Positions 9,006 to 17,450 are shown, numbered from the stretch's first letter. The stretch is DNA of 64,000 nucleotides from Castellaniella denitrificans (GCF_042653765.1 NZ_JBHSEZ010000006.1:1-64000), one strand, 5' to 3'. Numbers and translations: made by a program. The notes: generated by a model not told the origin, from the letters alone.

Positions 9006-9059
9006 ACCCGCCCCGTCAGCGAGACACCGGCCAGCCGCGCGAACGGACCGGCCACCGCC

Positions 9060-9479
9060 TCATCCAGCGACGCGCGCCCGCGCCGGATCATCGAGATAGC
9101 GCTGCAGGATCACGGCGGCGGCCATGGCGTCGTCGGGAGCATGGGTGCCCAGGATGTGCTGCGCTTCCAGGCTGGAGCCGCGCTCGTCCACCAGCACGAC
9201 GCGCACGCGGAAGCGCCCTTCGAGCTGGTGCGCGAAGCGGCGGCTGTGCTGCGAGGCGGGCTGTTCGCCCCCGTCCAGCGTCAGGGGCAGGCCCACGACC
9301 ACCCGGTCGGGCTGCCACTCGGTCAGCAGGGCACCGACCTGGGAGAAACGCTGCTCGCGCGTGGCCGGCGTCAGGATGCAGAGCGGGCGGGCCTGGTTCG
9401 TCAGGGTGTTGCCCAGCGCCACGCCGATTTTCTTCAGGCCGAAATCGAAGGCCAGCAGCGTCTGCTCGGATTCAGGCAT
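9060..9479 (-). CDS. ruvX: RuvX/YqgF, Holliday-junction resolvase-like (pre-16S rRNA nuclease)
   Basis: 139-residue RNase H-fold protein. The family is implicated in 16S rRNA 5'-end maturation, and a resolvase role has been proposed. The first strand L-A-F-D-F-G-L-K-K-I-G-V-A (about 9-21) carries the first catalytic Asp, V-V-V-G-L-P-L-T is the central motif, and D-E-R-G-S-S is the next conserved motif, followed by D-D-A-M-A-A-A-V-I-L-Q near the end. The ATG at 9477-9479 lies inside the yqgE stop region (8-base overlap), the widely conserved yqgE-yqgF pairing. Confidence 0.94.
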   Translation of the reverse strand: MPESEQTLLAFDFGLKKIGVALGNTLTNQARPLCILTPATREQRFSQVGALLTEWQPDRVVVGLPLTLDGGEQPASQHSRRFAHQLEGRFRVRVVLVDERGSSLEAQHILGTHAPDDAMAAAVILQRYLDDPARARVAG

Positions 9480-10068
9480 GACCCGCGTCGCTGGCCAGCA
9501 TCGAGGCGCGGATGCCCAGCTGCGCCAGGGCGGCGTCGTAGCGGTCCTCGGCGGGCGTATCGAACAGGATGTCGTTGGACGCCAGCACGTTGAGCCAGGC
9601 ATTGCGGGCGAGTTCGTCTTCCAGCTGGCCCGCGCCCCAGCCCGCGTAGCCCAGCGTCACCAGCAGACGGGCCGGGCCATGGCCGGCGGCGACGTCCTGG
9701 AGCACGTCGCGGGACGTGGTCAGCGCCACGTCGCCCCCCAGCTCGATGCTGGAGCTGTATTCGCCGCGCGGCACGTGCAGCACGAAGCCGCGATCGGTCT
9801 GCACAGGCCCGCCGAAGAAGACCGGCGATTCGCGCACCGGGCCGATTTCCAGGGACAGCGGCAGGTCGATGCGCTGCAGCAGATCGCCGATGGTGAGATC
9901 GGTGGGCCGGTTGATCACCAGCCCCAGCGCGCCGTGTTCCGTGTGTTCGCAGACGTAGATCACGGTATTGGCCAGTTCGCCCGACACCATCCCCGGCATG
10001 GCCAGCAGGAACTGCCGGGACAGGTCGATACGCGAACCGGCGTCGGAAGCATGCGGTACTTTCGTCAT
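9472..10068 (-). CDS. YqgE/AlgH family protein
   Basis: 198-residue protein of the UPF0301 (YqgE/AlgH) family, whose molecular function is not settled. Diagnostic segments are the N-terminal QFLLAMPGM, the H-G-A-L-G-L-V-I-N-R-P motif, V-F-F-G-G-P-V near the middle, and L-G-Y-A-G-W-G-A-G-Q-L-E-x-E-L in the C-terminal half. The start ATG (10066-10068) has AGGGGA at a good distance; a 66-residue upstream extension of the frame runs through the MITE-like element and is not credible. It is co-transcribed with ruvX. Confidence 0.93.
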   Translation of the reverse strand: MTKVPHASDAGSRIDLSRQFLLAMPGMVSGELANTVIYVCEHTEHGALGLVINRPTDLTIGDLLQRIDLPLSLEIGPVRESPVFFGGPVQTDRGFVLHVPRGEYSSSIELGGDVALTTSRDVLQDVAAGHGPARLLVTLGYAGWGAGQLEDELARNAWLNVLASNDILFDTPAEDRYDAALAQLGIRASMLASDAGHA

Positions 10069-10094
10069 GGCGATCCCCTGTAGTCCGGCCCCGA

Positions 10095-10257
10095 GGGAGC
10101 CTCTGAATAAGTCGGGCGGTAAGCGGGCGCCGCGGATCGGGATGGGATGCAAGGCGCGAACCGCGGCCATGTCCGTAGCCATGGCGGGGATGAGCAGCGC
10201 CGCAGACCGCCCGAGTCCGCAGATGCACGCGGCGCGAGGACTTGTTCGGAGGTTCCC
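10095..10257. mobile_element. MITE-like element with about 19-bp imperfect terminal inverted repeats
   Basis: The two ends are imperfect inverted repeats: GGGAGCCTCTGAATAAGTC at 10095-10113 and the complement of GGGAACCTCCGAACAAGTC at 10239-10257, matching at 16 of 19 positions. The 163-base interior has no credible reading frame. It sits between yqgE and the rubredoxin gene and covers the upstream region of yqgE. The structure fits a small non-autonomous element mobilised by a transposase encoded elsewhere. No target-site duplication was established. Confidence 0.5.
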
Positions 10258-10315
10258 CGTGCCCATGACGCTAGAGTATCAGAAACGGACCGGATCACGA
10301 ATGGATCGGCCGGGG

Positions 10316-10480
10316 TCATATCTCGATCAGTTCGAAATCTTCCTTGCGGGCGCCGCATTCGGGACAGACCCAGTTGGGGGGCACGTCCTCCCAGCGCGTG
10401 CCGGGCGCGATCCCGTCTTCCGGGAAGCCGGCCGCCTCGTCGTAGATCCAGCCGCAGATCAGGCACATCCAGGTTCGCAT
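10316..10480 (-). CDS. Rubredoxin
   Basis: 54-residue one-iron electron carrier. The four iron-ligating cysteines are C6 and C9 (C-L-I-C-G) and C39 and C42 (C-P-E-C-G-A), with the conserved Y-D-E-A-x-G-x-P, the G-I-x-P-G-T-x-W loop and the final F-E-L-I. The size is standard. The electron partner (alkane hydroxylase, rubredoxin reductase or other) is not encoded nearby. A poly-Asp/Glu surface is typical of the family. It is divergent from the thiD-like gene. Confidence 0.97.
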   Translation of the reverse strand: MRTWMCLICGWIYDEAAGFPEDGIAPGTRWEDVPPNWVCPECGARKEDFELIEI

Positions 10481-10502
10481 GACAATCCAATCCTTATCCT
10501 CT

Positions 10503-10583
10503 GATTCGGCAGGCGCCGGGCATCTCCAGCCGCAACATCCCTCCACCTCGTGCCTTGCAAGGCACTCGGATTCGGCAGGCGCC
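10503..10583. repeat. Direct repeat flanking a perfect 16-bp palindrome
   Basis: In the divergent gap between rubredoxin and the thiD-like gene, GATTCGGCAGGCGCC occurs twice in the same orientation (10503-10517 and 10569-10583). Between them lies the perfect palindrome GTGCCTTGCAAGGCAC (10550-10565). The arrangement looks like a paired protein-binding region or the remnant of a small duplication. No known operator was recognised. Confidence 0.5.
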
Positions 10584-10692
10584 AGGCCGTCCGCAGGGGA
10601 CTGCCTGGCGTCCGGCCTCATTCATTCGATTAGAATGGATGCCATAGTACACAAACCGCCGGCCATGGCGACCGGCTTCCCTTTCCGCCATC

Positions 10693-11502
10693 ATGTCCGC
10701 CCCCGATTCCCCTGCCATTCCCCTGCCCCTGATTTTCGGTCCGTTCGACCCCAGCGGGGCCAGTCACCTGCCGATCGACGCGGTCATTTGCGCCGGCCTG
10801 GGCGCGCACGCGGGGTCGGTGGTCACCGCCATCCACGTCCAGGACACCGCCGGCACTGAAACCATCCAGCGCCTGGCCCCGGACCTGGTCGACGACCAGG
10901 CCCGCTGCCTGCTGGAAGACATGGCCATCGGCGCCCTGAAGATCGGCCCGCAATACGACCCCGAGACCATCTCGACGCTGGCGCAGATCGCGGCCGACTA
11001 CAGCGCCCTGCCGCTGGTGCTGCAGCTGAGCGCGCCGCCGCCGGTCCCCGACCTGGAAGACCTGGACCCCGAGGAAACCGTCGGCGCGCTGCTCGAACTG
11101 CTGGTGCCCCAGGCGCACCTCGTCGTCGTCGATGCCCGGCTGCCGGAGCAATGGGCCGGCCAGGGCCTGCTGTCCTCGGCGCGGGCCGACGACCCGATCG
11201 GCGCCCTGCACGAATTCGGCGCGCCGCTCGTCCTGTGCTGCAACGCGGCGCTCGGTCCCGGCCTGAACGGCCTGATCCTGCACACGCGGGACCAGGCCAG
11301 CCGCCGCTGGCCCTGGCCGGCCCCGCGCGTGCGCACGGGCGACGCCGAAAGCCTGCTGGCCACGGTGCTGTGCTGCCTGCTGGCCCGCGGGCTGGACCCG
11401 GCCGAAGCCGTCTCCCAGGCGGTGGCCACCGCCACCGCCCTGCTGGAACGGCACTTCCATCCCGGCATGGGGCAACGCATCCTGCTGCACGCCGCGCCAT
11501 GA
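10693..11502 (+). CDS. Divergent ThiD-like (HMP kinase-fold) protein
   Basis: 269-residue ribokinase-fold protein related to hydroxymethylpyrimidine (phosphate) kinase. The N-terminal F-D-P-S-G-A-S (about 16-22), the D-A-V-I-C-A-G-L-G segment and G-S-V-V-T-A-I-H-V-Q-D-T resemble ThiD. The position next to thiE supports a thiamine role. However, the C-terminal anion-hole motif of ThiD (G-T-G-C, containing the catalytic Cys) is not visible: the corresponding stretch reads V-R-T-G-D-A-E-S-L-L-A-T. The protein may be a degenerate or regulatory ThiD, or may use other residues. The stop overlaps the thiE start. Confidence 0.75.
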   Translation: MSAPDSPAIPLPLIFGPFDPSGASHLPIDAVICAGLGAHAGSVVTAIHVQDTAGTETIQRLAPDLVDDQARCLLEDMAIGALKIGPQYDPETISTLAQIAADYSALPLVLQLSAPPPVPDLEDLDPEETVGALLELLVPQAHLVVVDARLPEQWAGQGLLSSARADDPIGALHEFGAPLVLCCNAALGPGLNGLILHTRDQASRRWPWPAPRVRTGDAESLLATVLCCLLARGLDPAEAVSQAVATATALLERHFHPGMGQRILLHAAP

Positions 11503-12200
11503 ACACGCAAGACCGCTCCCAGACGCACACTCCCCGGTTCCCGCGCGGCCTGTACGGCGTCACGCCCGACTGGGCCGACACCGGCCGCCTGCTGGCCGCC
11601 ATCGAACAGGCCCATGCCGGCGGCATGACCGCCCTGCAATGGCGCCGCAAGCACGGCGCCCCGGCCGACCTGCGCGCCCAGGCCCGCGCGGTCCGGGACC
11701 TGTGCCTGCGGCTGGGCCTGGTGCTGATCGTCAATGACGACTGGCGCCTGGCGGCCGACCTGGACGCCGACGGCGCCCACCTGGGCCGCGACGACGGCGC
11801 CGTCGCCCAGGCACGCCTGGCGCTGGGCTCGGACAAGCTGATCGGCTGCTCCTGCTACGACCAGCCCGAGCTGGCCGCCCGGCGGCTGCGGGAAGACGCC
11901 GACTACATCGCCTTCGGCGCGATGTACCCGTCCAGCGTCAAGCCCGACGCCGTGCGCGCCACCCTGGACCACGTGCGCGCCGGCCGCCGCCTGGCCGAAG
12001 CACAGGTCTCCGGCGCGCCCGCCGGCGGGATGCGCCGCGCCGCCGTGGTGGCGATCGGCGGCATCACTCCCGACAACGCCGCCCCCGTGATCCAGGCGGG
12101 CGCCGACAGCATCGCCGTCATCAGCGCCCTGTTCGAAGCCCCCGACATCCGCGCCGCCGCGCGGCGCTGCGCCGACCTGTTCGACGCCGACCTCTCCTGA
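11499..12200 (+). CDS. thiE: Thiamine-phosphate synthase
   Basis: 233-residue TIM-barrel enzyme that joins HMP pyrophosphate and the thiazole phosphate to give thiamine phosphate. Readable motifs are G-L-Y-G-V-T-P-D (N-terminus), Q-W-R-R-K (pyrophosphate contact), N-D-D-W-R-L-A, D-G-A-H-L-G-R-D-D, Y-I-A-F-G-A-M-Y-P-S-S-V-K-P and V-A-I-G-G-I-T. These are the expected succession for ThiE. The ATG at 11499 overlaps the preceding stop (ATGA), so it is translated together with the ThiD-like protein. Confidence 0.93.
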   Translation: MNTQDRSQTHTPRFPRGLYGVTPDWADTGRLLAAIEQAHAGGMTALQWRRKHGAPADLRAQARAVRDLCLRLGLVLIVNDDWRLAADLDADGAHLGRDDGAVAQARLALGSDKLIGCSCYDQPELAARRLREDADYIAFGAMYPSSVKPDAVRATLDHVRAGRRLAEAQVSGAPAGGMRRAAVVAIGGITPDNAAPVIQAGADSIAVISALFEAPDIRAAARRCADLFDADLS

Positions 12201-12226
12201 AACCCCGCAGCAACCGGAATCCCGCC

Positions 12227-13507
12227 ATGTCCCGCAACACCGAACTCTTCGAACGCGCCTGCCGCGCCATCCCGGGCGGCGTCAACTCGCCCGTGCGCGC
12301 CTTCCGCTCCGTGGGCGGCACCCCGCCCTTCATCGCCCGCGCCCAGGGTCCCTACCTGTGGGACGCCGAGGGCACGCGCTATATCGACTACATCGGCTCC
12401 TGGGGCCCCGCCATCCTGGGCCACGCCGATCCCGAGGTCGTCGCGGCCGTGCAGGCCGCCGCCGTGGACGGCCTGTCCTTCGGCGCGCCCACCGAAGCCG
12501 AAATCGAGCTGGCCGAGGCCATCATCGAGCGCATCCCCTCGATCGAGCAGGTGCGCCTGGTCAGCTCCGGCACGGAAGCCACCATGTCGGCGATCCGGCT
12601 GGCGCGCGGCCACACCGGCCGGCCCAAGATCATCAAGTTCGAAGGCTGCTACCACGGCCACGCCGACAGCCTGCTGGTCAAGGCCGGCTCGGGCATGCTG
12701 ACCTTCGGCAACCCCACCTCCGCCGGCGTACCGCCCGAATTCGTCCAGCACACCCTGGTGCTGGACTACAACGACCTGTCCGCCGTCGAGGCCGCCTTCG
12801 CCCAATATCCCGAAGACATCGCCTGCGTCATCGTCGAGCCCATCGCGGGCAACATGAACATGGTGCGCCCCGCGCCCGGCTTCCTCGAAGGCTTGCGCGC
12901 CCTGTGCACCCGCCATGGCGCCGTCCTGATCTTCGACGAAGTCATGACCGGGCTGCGCGTCGGCCCGCAGGGCATGCAGGGCCTGTGCGGCGTCACGCCC
13001 GACATGACGACGCTGGCCAAGATCATCGGCGGCGGCATGCCGGTGGGCGCCTTCGGCGGCCGCGCCGAGATCATGGCCGGCATCGCGCCGCTGGGCGCGG
13101 TCTACCAGGCGGGCACGCTGTCGGGCAACCCGGTGGCGGTCGCCGCCGGGCGCGTCACCCTGCGCCGCCTGGCCGAACCGGGCTTCTACGACGCCCTGCA
13201 CCGGCGGACCGGCCTGCTGATCCAGGGCCTGGTCGAACGCGCGCGGCGCCACGGCGTGGCCTTCAGCGGCGACTGGCAGGGCGGCCTGTTCGGCCTGTAC
13301 TTCCGCGACACGGTGCCGGCCAGCCTGGCCGAGGTCTCCGCCAGCGACACGGAAGCCTTCAAGCGCTTCTTCCACGGCATGCTGTCCGAAGGCGTGCATT
13401 TCGCGCCCTCGGCCTTCGAGGCCGGCTTCGTCTCGGCCACCCACGACGACGCCGTCATCCAGGCGACGCTGGACGCGGCCGACCGGGTCTTCGCCGGGTT
13501 TAAATAG
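12227..13507 (+). CDS. hemL: Glutamate-1-semialdehyde 2,1-aminomutase
   Basis: 426-residue class-III PLP aminotransferase that converts glutamate-1-semialdehyde to 5-aminolevulinate in the C5 haem pathway. The PLP-binding F-D-E-V-M-T-G is at about 236-242 and the Schiff-base lysine is K265 in L-A-K-I-I-G-G-G. The N-terminal P-G-G-V-N-S-P-V-R-A-F is diagnostic for HemL. The length is standard. Note that hemE lies at the far end of the window. It starts 26 bases after thiE, possibly in the same transcript. Confidence 0.97.
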   Translation: MSRNTELFERACRAIPGGVNSPVRAFRSVGGTPPFIARAQGPYLWDAEGTRYIDYIGSWGPAILGHADPEVVAAVQAAAVDGLSFGAPTEAEIELAEAIIERIPSIEQVRLVSSGTEATMSAIRLARGHTGRPKIIKFEGCYHGHADSLLVKAGSGMLTFGNPTSAGVPPEFVQHTLVLDYNDLSAVEAAFAQYPEDIACVIVEPIAGNMNMVRPAPGFLEGLRALCTRHGAVLIFDEVMTGLRVGPQGMQGLCGVTPDMTTLAKIIGGGMPVGAFGGRAEIMAGIAPLGAVYQAGTLSGNPVAVAAGRVTLRRLAEPGFYDALHRRTGLLIQGLVERARRHGVAFSGDWQGGLFGLYFRDTVPASLAEVSASDTEAFKRFFHGMLSEGVHFAPSAFEAGFVSATHDDAVIQATLDAADRVFAGFK

Positions 13508-13602
13508 TCCGGACTTCAAGTTTCTTGACGCAGGACAAGGACACGCCTCCGGCGGTTCCCTACACTGGGGACGCTCTGATCAAGTCCGCCCGGAGGCGCG
13601 TC

Positions 13603-14133
13603 ATGACCGACTACACCCAATACGCTGCGACCCAGCACCCCGCCGTCACCCCCCCGGTGCCGGACCTCGAAACCCAGGCCACCGGCCAGGAACCCCAGGA
13701 TCTGCGCCTGTGGCTGCGCATGCTCAGCTGCTGCACGCTGATCGAAAACGAACTGCGCAGCCGGCTGCGCACGGAATTCCAGACCACCCTGCCGCGCTTC
13801 GACCTGATGTCCCAGCTCACCCATGCCCCCAAGGGCCTGAAAATGAGCGAACTGTCCCGCCTGATGATGGTCACCAACGGCAACATCACCGGCATCACCG
13901 ACCAGCTGGAAAAAGACGGCCTGGTCGAACGCCTGAAGGACGACTCCGACCGCCGCAGCTCGCTGATCCGCCTGACCCTGAAAGGCCGCCGCTACCATCG
14001 CCGCATGCAGCGGGCGCACGCCACCTGGATCCAGTCCCTGCTGGGCGGCCTGGCGCCGTCCGCGCGCGCGGCGCTGTTCGATCTCCTGGGCGACCTGAAG
14101 CAATCCACCTACGCGCGCCTGCCGGCGATCTGA
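13603..14133 (+). CDS. MarR-family transcriptional regulator
   Basis: 176-residue winged-helix regulator. The recognition region K-M-S-E-L-S-R-L-M-M-V-T-N-G-N-I-T-G (about 80-97), the following Q-L-E-K-D-G-L-V-E-R and the wing D-D-S-D-R-R-S-S (113-120) followed by L-T-L-K-G are textbook MarR. A 30-residue polar N-terminal extension precedes the dimerisation helices. The ATG at 13603 is preceded by GGAGG (13592-13596); the longer upstream reading would begin inside the likely leader. The ligand and targets are not evident; neighbours are hemL and argJ. Confidence 0.92.
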   Translation: MTDYTQYAATQHPAVTPPVPDLETQATGQEPQDLRLWLRMLSCCTLIENELRSRLRTEFQTTLPRFDLMSQLTHAPKGLKMSELSRLMMVTNGNITGITDQLEKDGLVERLKDDSDRRSSLIRLTLKGRRYHRRMQRAHATWIQSLLGGLAPSARAALFDLLGDLKQSTYARLPAI

Positions 14134-14210
14134 CTCCCCGCGCGCGGCATCCCCGACGCCCCCATTCGGCATAGAATGGGGGCTTATTTTTGCTACGGAT
14201 TTCCCCCGCC

Positions 14211-15437
14211 ATGGCCATCAACCTGATCATCCCGGCGCAAGACGCCATCCACCCGATCCCCGGCATCCGCATCGGCACGGCCGAGGCCGGCATCCGCAAG
14301 GCCGGGCGCCGCGACCTGACCGTCCTGCTGCTGGACGAAGGCGCGTCGGTGGCGGGGGTCTTCACGCGCAACCGCTTCCGCGCCGCGCCGGTCCAGGTCT
14401 GCGAGGCGCACCTGGCCGCCGGCGCCGGCATCCGCGCCCTGGTCATCAACACCGGCAACGCCAACGCGGGCACCGGGGAACCCGGCCTGCGGGCCGCCCG
14501 CGAGACCTGCCGCGCCCTGGCGGACCGGCTGAGCGTCGCGCCCGAACAGATCCTGCCGTTCTCCACCGGGGTCATCCTGGAACCGCTGCCCGTGGACCGC
14601 CTGATCGCCGGCCTGCCGGCCGCCCTGGACGACGCCCGCCCGGACCACTGGTTCCAGGCGGCCCACAGCATCATGACCACGGACACCCAGCCCAAGATCC
14701 ACTCCACCCGGATCGACCTGGGCGGCACCCCGGTCGCGATCACCGGCATCAGCAAGGGCGCCGGCATGATCCGCCCCAACATGGCGACCATGCTGGGCTT
14801 CCTGGGCACGGACGCGGGCCTGCCGCCCGCGCTGCTGCGCGACCTGGCCAAGCGCATCGCCGACCAGTCCTTCAACCGCATCACGGTGGACGGCGACACC
14901 TCCACCAACGACTCCTTCATCCTCATCGCGACCGGCGCCAGCGGCGCGCGCATCGAATCCACGCAAGATCCGCGCTTCGCCGCCCTGGCCGAAGCCCTGA
15001 CGGCCGCCGCGCGCGACCTGGCCCAGAAGATCGTGCGCGACGCCGAAGGCGCGACGAAATTCATGACCATCCGCATCGAGCAGGCCGCATCCACCGAGGA
15101 AGCCCTGAAGGTCGCCTACGCCATCGCCCATTCGCCGCTGGTCAAGACCGCCTTCTACGCCTCCGACCCCAACCTGGGCCGCATCCTGGCGGCGATCGGC
15201 TACGCCGGCATCGACGACCTGGACGTCTCGAAGCTGACGCTGTGGCTGGGCGACGTGCGCGTGGCCTCGCAAGGCGGCCGCGACCCCGACTACCGCGAGG
15301 AAGACGGTCAGCGCGTGATGAAGGAATCCGAAATCCTGGTGCGCGTCGCCCTGGGGCGCGGCGACGTCGCCGACACGGTGTACACCTGCGACTTCTCGCA
15401 CGAATACGTCAGCATCAACGCGGACTACCGGTCGTAG
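14211..15437 (+). CDS. argJ: Bifunctional ornithine acetyltransferase / N-acetylglutamate synthase
   Basis: 408-residue Ntn-fold enzyme of the arginine cyclic pathway; it transfers the acetyl group from N-acetylornithine to glutamate and can also make N-acetylglutamate. The self-cleavage site is the A-T bond at about residues 192-193 inside R-P-N-M-A-T-M-L, where the Thr becomes the nucleophile. The N-T-G-N-A-N-A segment and C-terminal H-E-Y-V-S-I-N-A-D-Y-R are also diagnostic. The ATG at 14211 was chosen over a TTG seven codons upstream because the ATG matches the family N-terminus. Confidence 0.97.
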   Translation: MAINLIIPAQDAIHPIPGIRIGTAEAGIRKAGRRDLTVLLLDEGASVAGVFTRNRFRAAPVQVCEAHLAAGAGIRALVINTGNANAGTGEPGLRAARETCRALADRLSVAPEQILPFSTGVILEPLPVDRLIAGLPAALDDARPDHWFQAAHSIMTTDTQPKIHSTRIDLGGTPVAITGISKGAGMIRPNMATMLGFLGTDAGLPPALLRDLAKRIADQSFNRITVDGDTSTNDSFILIATGASGARIESTQDPRFAALAEALTAAARDLAQKIVRDAEGATKFMTIRIEQAASTEEALKVAYAIAHSPLVKTAFYASDPNLGRILAAIGYAGIDDLDVSKLTLWLGDVRVASQGGRDPDYREEDGQRVMKESEILVRVALGRGDVADTVYTCDFSHEYVSINADYRS

Positions 15438-15465
15438 GGACGGCTCGCGGACGCGCAGAAACCAC

Positions 15466-15495
15466 TTGATTTACAAAAGGATTTCTGCATAAAAT
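15466..15495 (+). promoter_or_regulatory. Sigma-70 promoter for rplU-rpmA
   Basis: TTGATT (15466-15471) and TAAAAT (15490-15495) are separated by 18 bases, a good sigma-70 match, and lie in an A/T-rich patch unlike the surrounding sequence. The transcript would have a leader of about 130 bases before rplU. Confidence 0.6.
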
Positions 15496-15629
15496 ACAGG
15501 GCTTGGCCTTATCCGCACCGGATTGGGCCGTTTTTGGCATACCCGGCCAAGTCGGTGGGCAGGCGCTGATGTCAAGGCATCGGCGCCCGGACTCGGATGC
15601 GGACCCGGGCATTCTCACAGGAAATCCCC

Positions 15630-15941
15630 ATGTACGCGGTCATAAAAACCGGCGGCAAGCAATATCGCGTTTGCGCCGGCCAGAAACTGAAAATCGAACA
15701 GATACCGGCTGACATTGGGCAAGAAATCTCGCTCGACCAGGTGTTGTCCGTCGGCGAAGGCGAAACGCTGAAGATCGGCGCGCCCTTCGTCGAAGGCGCC
15801 GCGGTCAAAGCCACCGTTCTTGCACAAGGCCGTCACGACAAGGTCAAGATCTTCAAGATGCGCCGTCGCAAGCACTACCAGAAGCATCAAGGCCATCGCC
15901 AGAACTACACCGAAATCCGCATCGACGCCGTCGCTGCCTGA
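15630..15941 (+). CDS. rplU: 50S ribosomal protein L21
   Basis: 103-residue large-subunit protein. The N-terminus M-Y-A-V-I-K-T-G-G-K-Q-Y-R-V, the basic K-M-R-R-R-K-H-Y-Q-K segment and the H-R-Q-N-Y-T-E-I-R-I ending are the family signature. It binds 23S rRNA near L20. The start follows an AGGA ribosome-binding site (about 15619-15623). It is followed 27 bases later by rpmA, the universally conserved pairing. Confidence 0.99.
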   Translation: MYAVIKTGGKQYRVCAGQKLKIEQIPADIGQEISLDQVLSVGEGETLKIGAPFVEGAAVKATVLAQGRHDKVKIFKMRRRKHYQKHQGHRQNYTEIRIDAVAA

Positions 15942-15968
15942 TCCGGTCATCGCATTTAGGAGCTCATC

Positions 15969-16229
15969 ATGGCACACAAAAAGGGCGGCGGCTCGACTCG
16001 CAACGGCCGCGATTCCGAATCGAAACGACTGGGCGTGAAGGTCTACGGCGGCCAGCAGATCTCGGCCGGCGGCATCATCATCCGCCAGCGCGGCACCCAG
16101 TTCCACCCCGGCGTCAACGTCGGCATCGGCAAGGACCACACGCTGTATTCCCTGGTGGACGGCGTCGTGCAGTTCTCCATCAAGGGCGCGCAGAACAAGC
16201 GCACCGTCTCGGTGAACGCGGCGAACTGA
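15969..16229 (+). CDS. rpmA: 50S ribosomal protein L27
   Basis: 86-residue protein whose N-terminus (A-H-K-K-G-G-G-S-T-R-N-G-R-D-S) reaches the peptidyl-transferase centre. The conserved G-V-K-x-Y-G-G-Q and G-x-I-I-x-R-Q-R-G-T motifs follow. It starts after an AGGAG-type site at about 15959-15963. A clear terminator follows the gene, so rplU-rpmA can be expressed separately from obgE. Confidence 0.99.
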   Translation: MAHKKGGGSTRNGRDSESKRLGVKVYGGQQISAGGIIIRQRGTQFHPGVNVGIGKDHTLYSLVDGVVQFSIKGAQNKRTVSVNAAN

Positions 16230-16249
16230 TCACCGCGTATCCGCAAAAG

Positions 16250-16278
16250 GCCCTGCTCATTCAGCAGGGCTTTTTTTT
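16250..16278 (+). terminator. Intrinsic terminator after rpmA
   Basis: GCCCTGCT (16250-16257) pairs with AGCAGGGC (16263-16270) over a five-base loop, followed by eight T residues (16271-16278). It lies between rpmA and obgE. Confidence 0.85.
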
Positions 16279-16296
16279 CATTAGAATGGTTCCACC

Positions 16297-17418
16297 ATGA
16301 AATTCGTAGACGAAGCCACCATCGAGGTCATCGCCGGCAAAGGCGGCAATGGCGTCGCCAGCTTCCGCCGGGAAAAATTCATTCCCATGGGCGGACCCGA
16401 CGGCGGCGACGGCGGCCGGGGGGGTTCCATCCTGGCCGTGGCCGACCGCAACATCAACACCCTGATCGATTTCCGCTACGCCCGGCTGCACCGCGCCAAG
16501 AACGGCGAGAACGGCCGGGGCTCGGACCAGTACGGCGCCGGCGCGCCGGACATTGTCCTGCGCATGCCCGTGGGCACCGTGATCCACGACGCCGACAGCG
16601 GCGAGCAGCTCTTCGACCTGGACCACCACGGCGCGCAGGTCACGCTGGCGGCCGGCGGCGCCGGCGGCCTGGGCAACCTGCACTTCAAGTCCAGCACCAA
16701 CCGCGCGCCGCGCCAGTTCACCCCCGGACGCGAGGGCGAGCAGCGCCGCCTGCGCCTGGAACTGAAGGTGCTGGCCGACGTGGGCCTGCTGGGCATGCCC
16801 AACGCGGGCAAGTCCACCCTGATCACGCGCGTGTCCAACGCCCGCCCGAAGATCGCGGACTACCCCTTCACCACCCTGCACCCGAACCTGGGCGTGGTGC
16901 GCACCTCGCCGTCGCACAGCTTCGTCATCGCCGACATTCCCGGCCTGATCGAGGGCGCCTCGGAAGGCGCCGGCCTGGGCCACCTGTTCCTGCGCCACCT
17001 GAGCCGCACCCGCGTGCTGCTGCACCTGCTGGACGTGCACTCGCCCGATCCGGACGTCGATGCCTGCGCCCAGGCCGTGCGGGACGCCCAGGCCATCGCG
17101 CGCGAACTCGAACGCTACAGCCCCGACCTGGCCGCCAAGCCGCGCTGGCTGGTGCTGAACAAGCTGGACATGGTGGAGGACCCGGCCGCCGTCCAGGACC
17201 GCGTCTGCCGCGAACTCGGCTGGACGGGACCGGTCTTCGGCATCTCCGCCCTGACCGGCGAAGGCACCCAGGCCCTGACCGGGGCGCTGCAATCCTGGCT
17301 GGACGAACAGCAGCGCAGCGCCCACGCCCACGACGAGGATCCCCGCTTCACGCGCGGCGACGCCGGCCCGGGCGCGCCGGACGCCGGCGATCCGGACGAC
17401 CCCCGCCTCGCACGCTGA
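16297..17418 (+). CDS. obgE: Obg/CgtA GTPase
   Basis: 373-residue ribosome-associated GTPase involved in 50S assembly and stress control. The glycine-rich Obg domain fills residues 1-158. The GTPase domain follows with G1 G-M-P-N-A-G-K-S (166-173), the D-I-P-G-L-I-E-G-A switch II region, and N-K-L-D-M (G4). The C-terminal tail is short and rich in Asp, Ala, Gly and Pro, as in other proteobacterial Obg proteins. It sits between rpmA and proB, the typical betaproteobacterial order. Confidence 0.97.
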   Translation: MKFVDEATIEVIAGKGGNGVASFRREKFIPMGGPDGGDGGRGGSILAVADRNINTLIDFRYARLHRAKNGENGRGSDQYGAGAPDIVLRMPVGTVIHDADSGEQLFDLDHHGAQVTLAAGGAGGLGNLHFKSSTNRAPRQFTPGREGEQRRLRLELKVLADVGLLGMPNAGKSTLITRVSNARPKIADYPFTTLHPNLGVVRTSPSHSFVIADIPGLIEGASEGAGLGHLFLRHLSRTRVLLHLLDVHSPDPDVDACAQAVRDAQAIARELERYSPDLAAKPRWLVLNKLDMVEDPAAVQDRVCRELGWTGPVFGISALTGEGTQALTGALQSWLDEQQRSAHAHDEDPRFTRGDAGPGAPDAGDPDDPRLAR

Positions 17419-17450
17419 CCACCCCGTTTCCCGCCCCGCCCGCCGCCATC

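Noticed and set aside
13525..13566. TTGACG (13525) and TACACT (13561) as a promoter for the MarR gene
   Set aside because: The spacing of 30 bases is far too long for a sigma-70 promoter.
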